Part shown: positions 62,182 through 64,000 of the stretch, piece after piece | Layout: each line of letters opens with the position of its first letter | Numbering within the stretch: position 1 is the first letter of the stretch | Assembly: GCA_934365945.1 (NCBI GenBank) | Contig: CAKRNE010000003.1 | Span: forward strand, 178,262 to 242,261 | Source of the DNA: an uncultured Agathobacter sp. | Lineage (GTDB): Bacteria; Bacillota; Clostridia; Lachnospirales; Lachnospiraceae | Direction of reading: 5' to 3' | Length of the DNA: 64,000 nucleotides | Notes under the pieces: model-generated | Database searches by the model: none | What the model was told of the DNA's origin: nothing | Seen by the model: the letters and a program-made list of their open reading frames with translations, nothing else | Translations under genes and position numbers: made by a program

Positions 62182-62301
62182 ATTGTAGATAATATACATA
62201 ATTTAATCAAGTAAAATATTGTTAATGACTTCTTAATGTTTAATGAAATTTGTAATAAATTCATATTCTGATTTGTTTATTTCATCATTATAATTTTCTT
62301 T

Positions 62302-63717
62302 TTAGACCTCATCGTCATCATCATCTGTATTCATCATATAGACTCCGCGGCTGGCATCTCCATCCGGATTCTTACCAAATTCATAATCATTTCCCGGCAG
62401 AATAGCATTGAGGAAAATTCCGGCAATTGCTGCAATTGCAAGTGCTGTCAGTGTAATAGATGTTCCAGCTACATTAAATGTCAGTCCATCTCCAAAGCCC
62501 AGACCACATACAAAAATCACACCCGCAATAATCAGATTTCTTGATTTAGTCAGATCTACCTTGTTTTCAACAACATTTCTGACTCCTATTGCTGAAATCA
62601 TTCCATAAAGCATGAATGAAACTCCACCAATAATCGCTGATGGCATAGTAGATATTACAGCCGAAAATTTCGGAATAAACGAAAGTGCAATAGCAAAAAC
62701 AGCTGCAATACGGATAACTCTCGGATCATATACCTTAGACAGCTCAAGAACTCCTGTATTCTCACCATACGTAGTATTAGCCGGTCCACCGATGGCTCCT
62801 GCAAATGCAGTCGCAATTCCATCACCTATAAGTGTCCTGTGAAGCCCCGGATCAGCAATAAAGTTCTGCTCTACTGTAGCAGAAATAGCTGACATGTCGC
62901 CAATATGCTCCATCATTGTCGCAATAGCGATAGGCGCCATTACAAGAATGGACGTAATATCAAACTTCATGAACTGAAACTTGGGTATTCCAACCCACGC
63001 AGATGATGCAATTGATGTAAAATCAAGAATTGCCGAACCATCAGGATTTGTGATCCCGGCAGCGTTCATAATTATAGCAAACACATATGAAATAATTACG
63101 CCCATTAAGATAGGAATGATCTTAAATAATCCCTTTCCCCATATATTAAAAATAATTATGACTCCAAGCGCAATAATTGCAAGCACCCAGTTTGTTGAAG
63201 CATTATTGATAGCTGACCCGGCAAGTGAAAGACCTATGCATATAATAATAGGACCTGTCACAACAGGCGGCAGAAAACGCATTACTCGCTTGATTCCAAC
63301 CAGTTTAATAATCAGTGCAAGCACAAAGTAAAGCATACCTGCAACAAATATTCCACCACACGCATACGCTGCTTTATCATTGACAGCCATATCTGCATAC
63401 ATGCCACTGTCAAGATTTGCAACAGTATAAAAGCCTCCTAAAAAAGCAAATGATGAACCCAAAAAAGCCGGTACCTTAAACTTTGTACACAGATGAAATA
63501 TTAGCGTGCCAAAGCCTGCACAAAACAACGTAACCGATACCGAAAGACCTCTGGTCAGTGGTTCACCACACGCTTTCTGAAAATACCCCGATACTAGAAT
63601 AGGCACAAGGATTGTAGCACCAAACATGGCAAACATATGCTGTAATCCCAGTATAAGCATTTTAGCAGTACCAAGCTGTCTTGCATCACGAATTGGCTTC
63701 TGTTTCTTTTGTTCCAT
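62302..63717 (-). CDS. uraA: Uracil/xanthine permease (NCS2 family)
   Basis: The 471-residue protein has about 12-14 membrane helices and the NCS2 signatures: LILGLQHMFAMFGATILVP, PPVVTGPIIICIGLSLAG, MMEHIGDMSAIS and GGPANTTYGENTGVLE. It imports uracil or a related base with protons. The C-terminal tail is acidic (NTDDDDDEV). AAGGAGG precedes the ATG. Uracil is favoured over xanthine by sequence feel only; there is no PyrR-type leader in the short upstream region. The gene starts right behind an rRNA operon terminator. Confidence 0.88.
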   Translation of the reverse strand: MEQKKQKPIRDARQLGTAKMLILGLQHMFAMFGATILVPILVSGYFQKACGEPLTRGLSVSVTLFCAGFGTLIFHLCTKFKVPAFLGSSFAFLGGFYTVANLDSGMYADMAVNDKAAYACGGIFVAGMLYFVLALIIKLVGIKRVMRFLPPVVTGPIIICIGLSLAGSAINNASTNWVLAIIALGVIIIFNIWGKGLFKIIPILMGVIISYVFAIIMNAAGITNPDGSAILDFTSIASSAWVGIPKFQFMKFDITSILVMAPIAIATMMEHIGDMSAISATVEQNFIADPGLHRTLIGDGIATAFAGAIGGPANTTYGENTGVLELSKVYDPRVIRIAAVFAIALSFIPKFSAVISTMPSAIIGGVSFMLYGMISAIGVRNVVENKVDLTKSRNLIIAGVIFVCGLGFGDGLTFNVAGTSITLTALAIAAIAGIFLNAILPGNDYEFGKNPDGDASRGVYMMNTDDDDDEV

Positions 63718-63777
63718 AACAACCTCCTTAATAAATTTAATATTTTCGGTAACTATTTATTATAAGTAACTGAACAT

Positions 63778-63806
63778 ATTATAACAGTTTTCAATTAGTA
63801 TTTCAT
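63778..63806 (-). promoter_or_regulatory. Promoter of the uracil/xanthine permease gene
   Basis: ATGAAA (63801-63806) and perfect TATAAT (63778-63783) with 17 bases between; TG at the right place before TATAAT gives an extended -10. Confidence 0.65.
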
Positions 63807-63815
63807 CTTTTTTAT

Positions 63816-63841
63816 AAAAAAAAGACATCCTTCAAGATGTC
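63816..63841 (-). terminator. rRNA operon terminator
   Basis: GACATC (63824-63829) pairs with GATGTC (63836-63841) around a six-base loop; eight T follow on the minus strand (63816-63823). It ends transcription about 130 bases after the 23S end. Confidence 0.85.
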
Positions 63842-63972
63842 CTAAATAAATCATATTTACTAAATTTATACATATTAGTTTTAATGTACCTTCAAAACTT
63901 CATACAAACTTGATTACTAATCTACTCCGAAAAACTCATCTCGATTCCGATTTGTTTTTCTCAGTTATTAAC

Positions 63973-64000
63973 CAGATTAAGCCCTCGACCTATTAGTAAC
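63973..64000 (-). rRNA. 23S rRNA, 3' end only
   Basis: On the minus strand the edge reads GTTACTAATAGGTCGAGGGC then TTAATCTGG, the conserved last bases of bacterial 23S rRNA (TACTAATAGGTCGAGGGCTTAA). The exact 3' end is set by eye. No 5S rRNA can be found in the 130 bases between it and the terminator; the stretch GTATGAAGTTTTGAAGGTAC there may be half of the 23S processing stem. Confidence 0.85.

Noticed and set aside
63842..63972. 5S rRNA gene
   Set aside because: I searched both strands by eye for the conserved 5S core and found none.

Overview
This window looks like chromosomal DNA of a low-to-moderate GC Gram-positive gut Clostridium relative, most likely Lachnospiraceae (Roseburia / Agathobacter / Eubacterium rectale type). 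The evidence is protein character (AddAB, split purine formyltransferase plus stand-alone IMP cyclohydrolase, LCP protein, CDP-glycerol polymerases, LTA synthase plus YfhO), strong AGGAGG-type ribosome binding sites and sigma-A-like promoters. The species is an inference. Every gene I can support, including the tRNA and the rRNA end, lies on the minus strand, so transcription runs from right to left.

Layout from left to right. (a) 1-4.3 kb: three secreted proteins, namely a fibronectin-type-III (FN3) protein cut by the window edge, a GH24 muramidase with SH3 and FN3 domains, and a transglutaminase-like protein. The first two share an almost identical promoter block. (b) 4.3-27.1 kb: a large, visibly AT-rich surface-polymer locus. 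It holds an LCP ligase, a polyprenyl-phosphate sugar transferase, two COG5610-like proteins, a cytosolic FN3-like protein, a DUF6270-like protein, a secreted parallel beta-helix protein, two CDP-glycerol-type polymerases, a tandem GT8-like protein without DXD motifs, a TagG-type permease, an unusual ATPase with an extracellular cohesin-like domain, GT2 and GT4 transferases and an SH3 lipoprotein. A strong promoter at 27152-27180 probably heads this unit; an internal promoter is likely near 9.9 kb. (c) 27.2-36.2 kb: PAP2 phosphatase, parvulin-type lipoprotein, a small acidic unknown, and addA/addB. (d) 36.2-39.3 kb: a chemoreceptor and a solute-binding lipoprotein as a two-gene unit. (e) 39.5-41.8 kb: AICAR formyltransferase and IMP cyclohydrolase behind a ZTP (pfl-motif) riboswitch with its terminator. 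(f) 41.8-54.9 kb: a housekeeping run: DUF711-type PFL protein, ACT protein, WalJ-like hydrolase, FtsA-like protein with a long C-terminal extension, coaE, polA, aminopeptidase P, thioesterase, Suv3-like helicase, FKBP isomerase. (g) 55-59.5 kb: YfhO-type membrane protein and LTA synthase. (h) 59.6-64 kb: tRNA-Leu(CAA), a GGDEF protein, an LPG-synthase-like membrane protein, a uracil/xanthine permease, and the 3' end of a 23S rRNA whose operon ends in a terminator with no 5S gene after the 23S.

How the parts work together: region (b) has the machinery for a phosphopolyol-containing cell-surface glycan. It has a priming transferase, GT2/GT4 transferases, TagF/TagB-like polymerases, a TagGH-like exporter and an LCP enzyme for attachment to peptidoglycan. 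Region (g) adds the lipoteichoic acid branch, and region (a) adds wall-acting secreted proteins. The most unusual items are the cohesin-like/TM/ABC ATPase fusion, the GT8-like protein that lost both metal-binding motifs, the fused and stand-alone COG5610 modules, and hairpins that enclose promoters in front of addB and the thioesterase gene.
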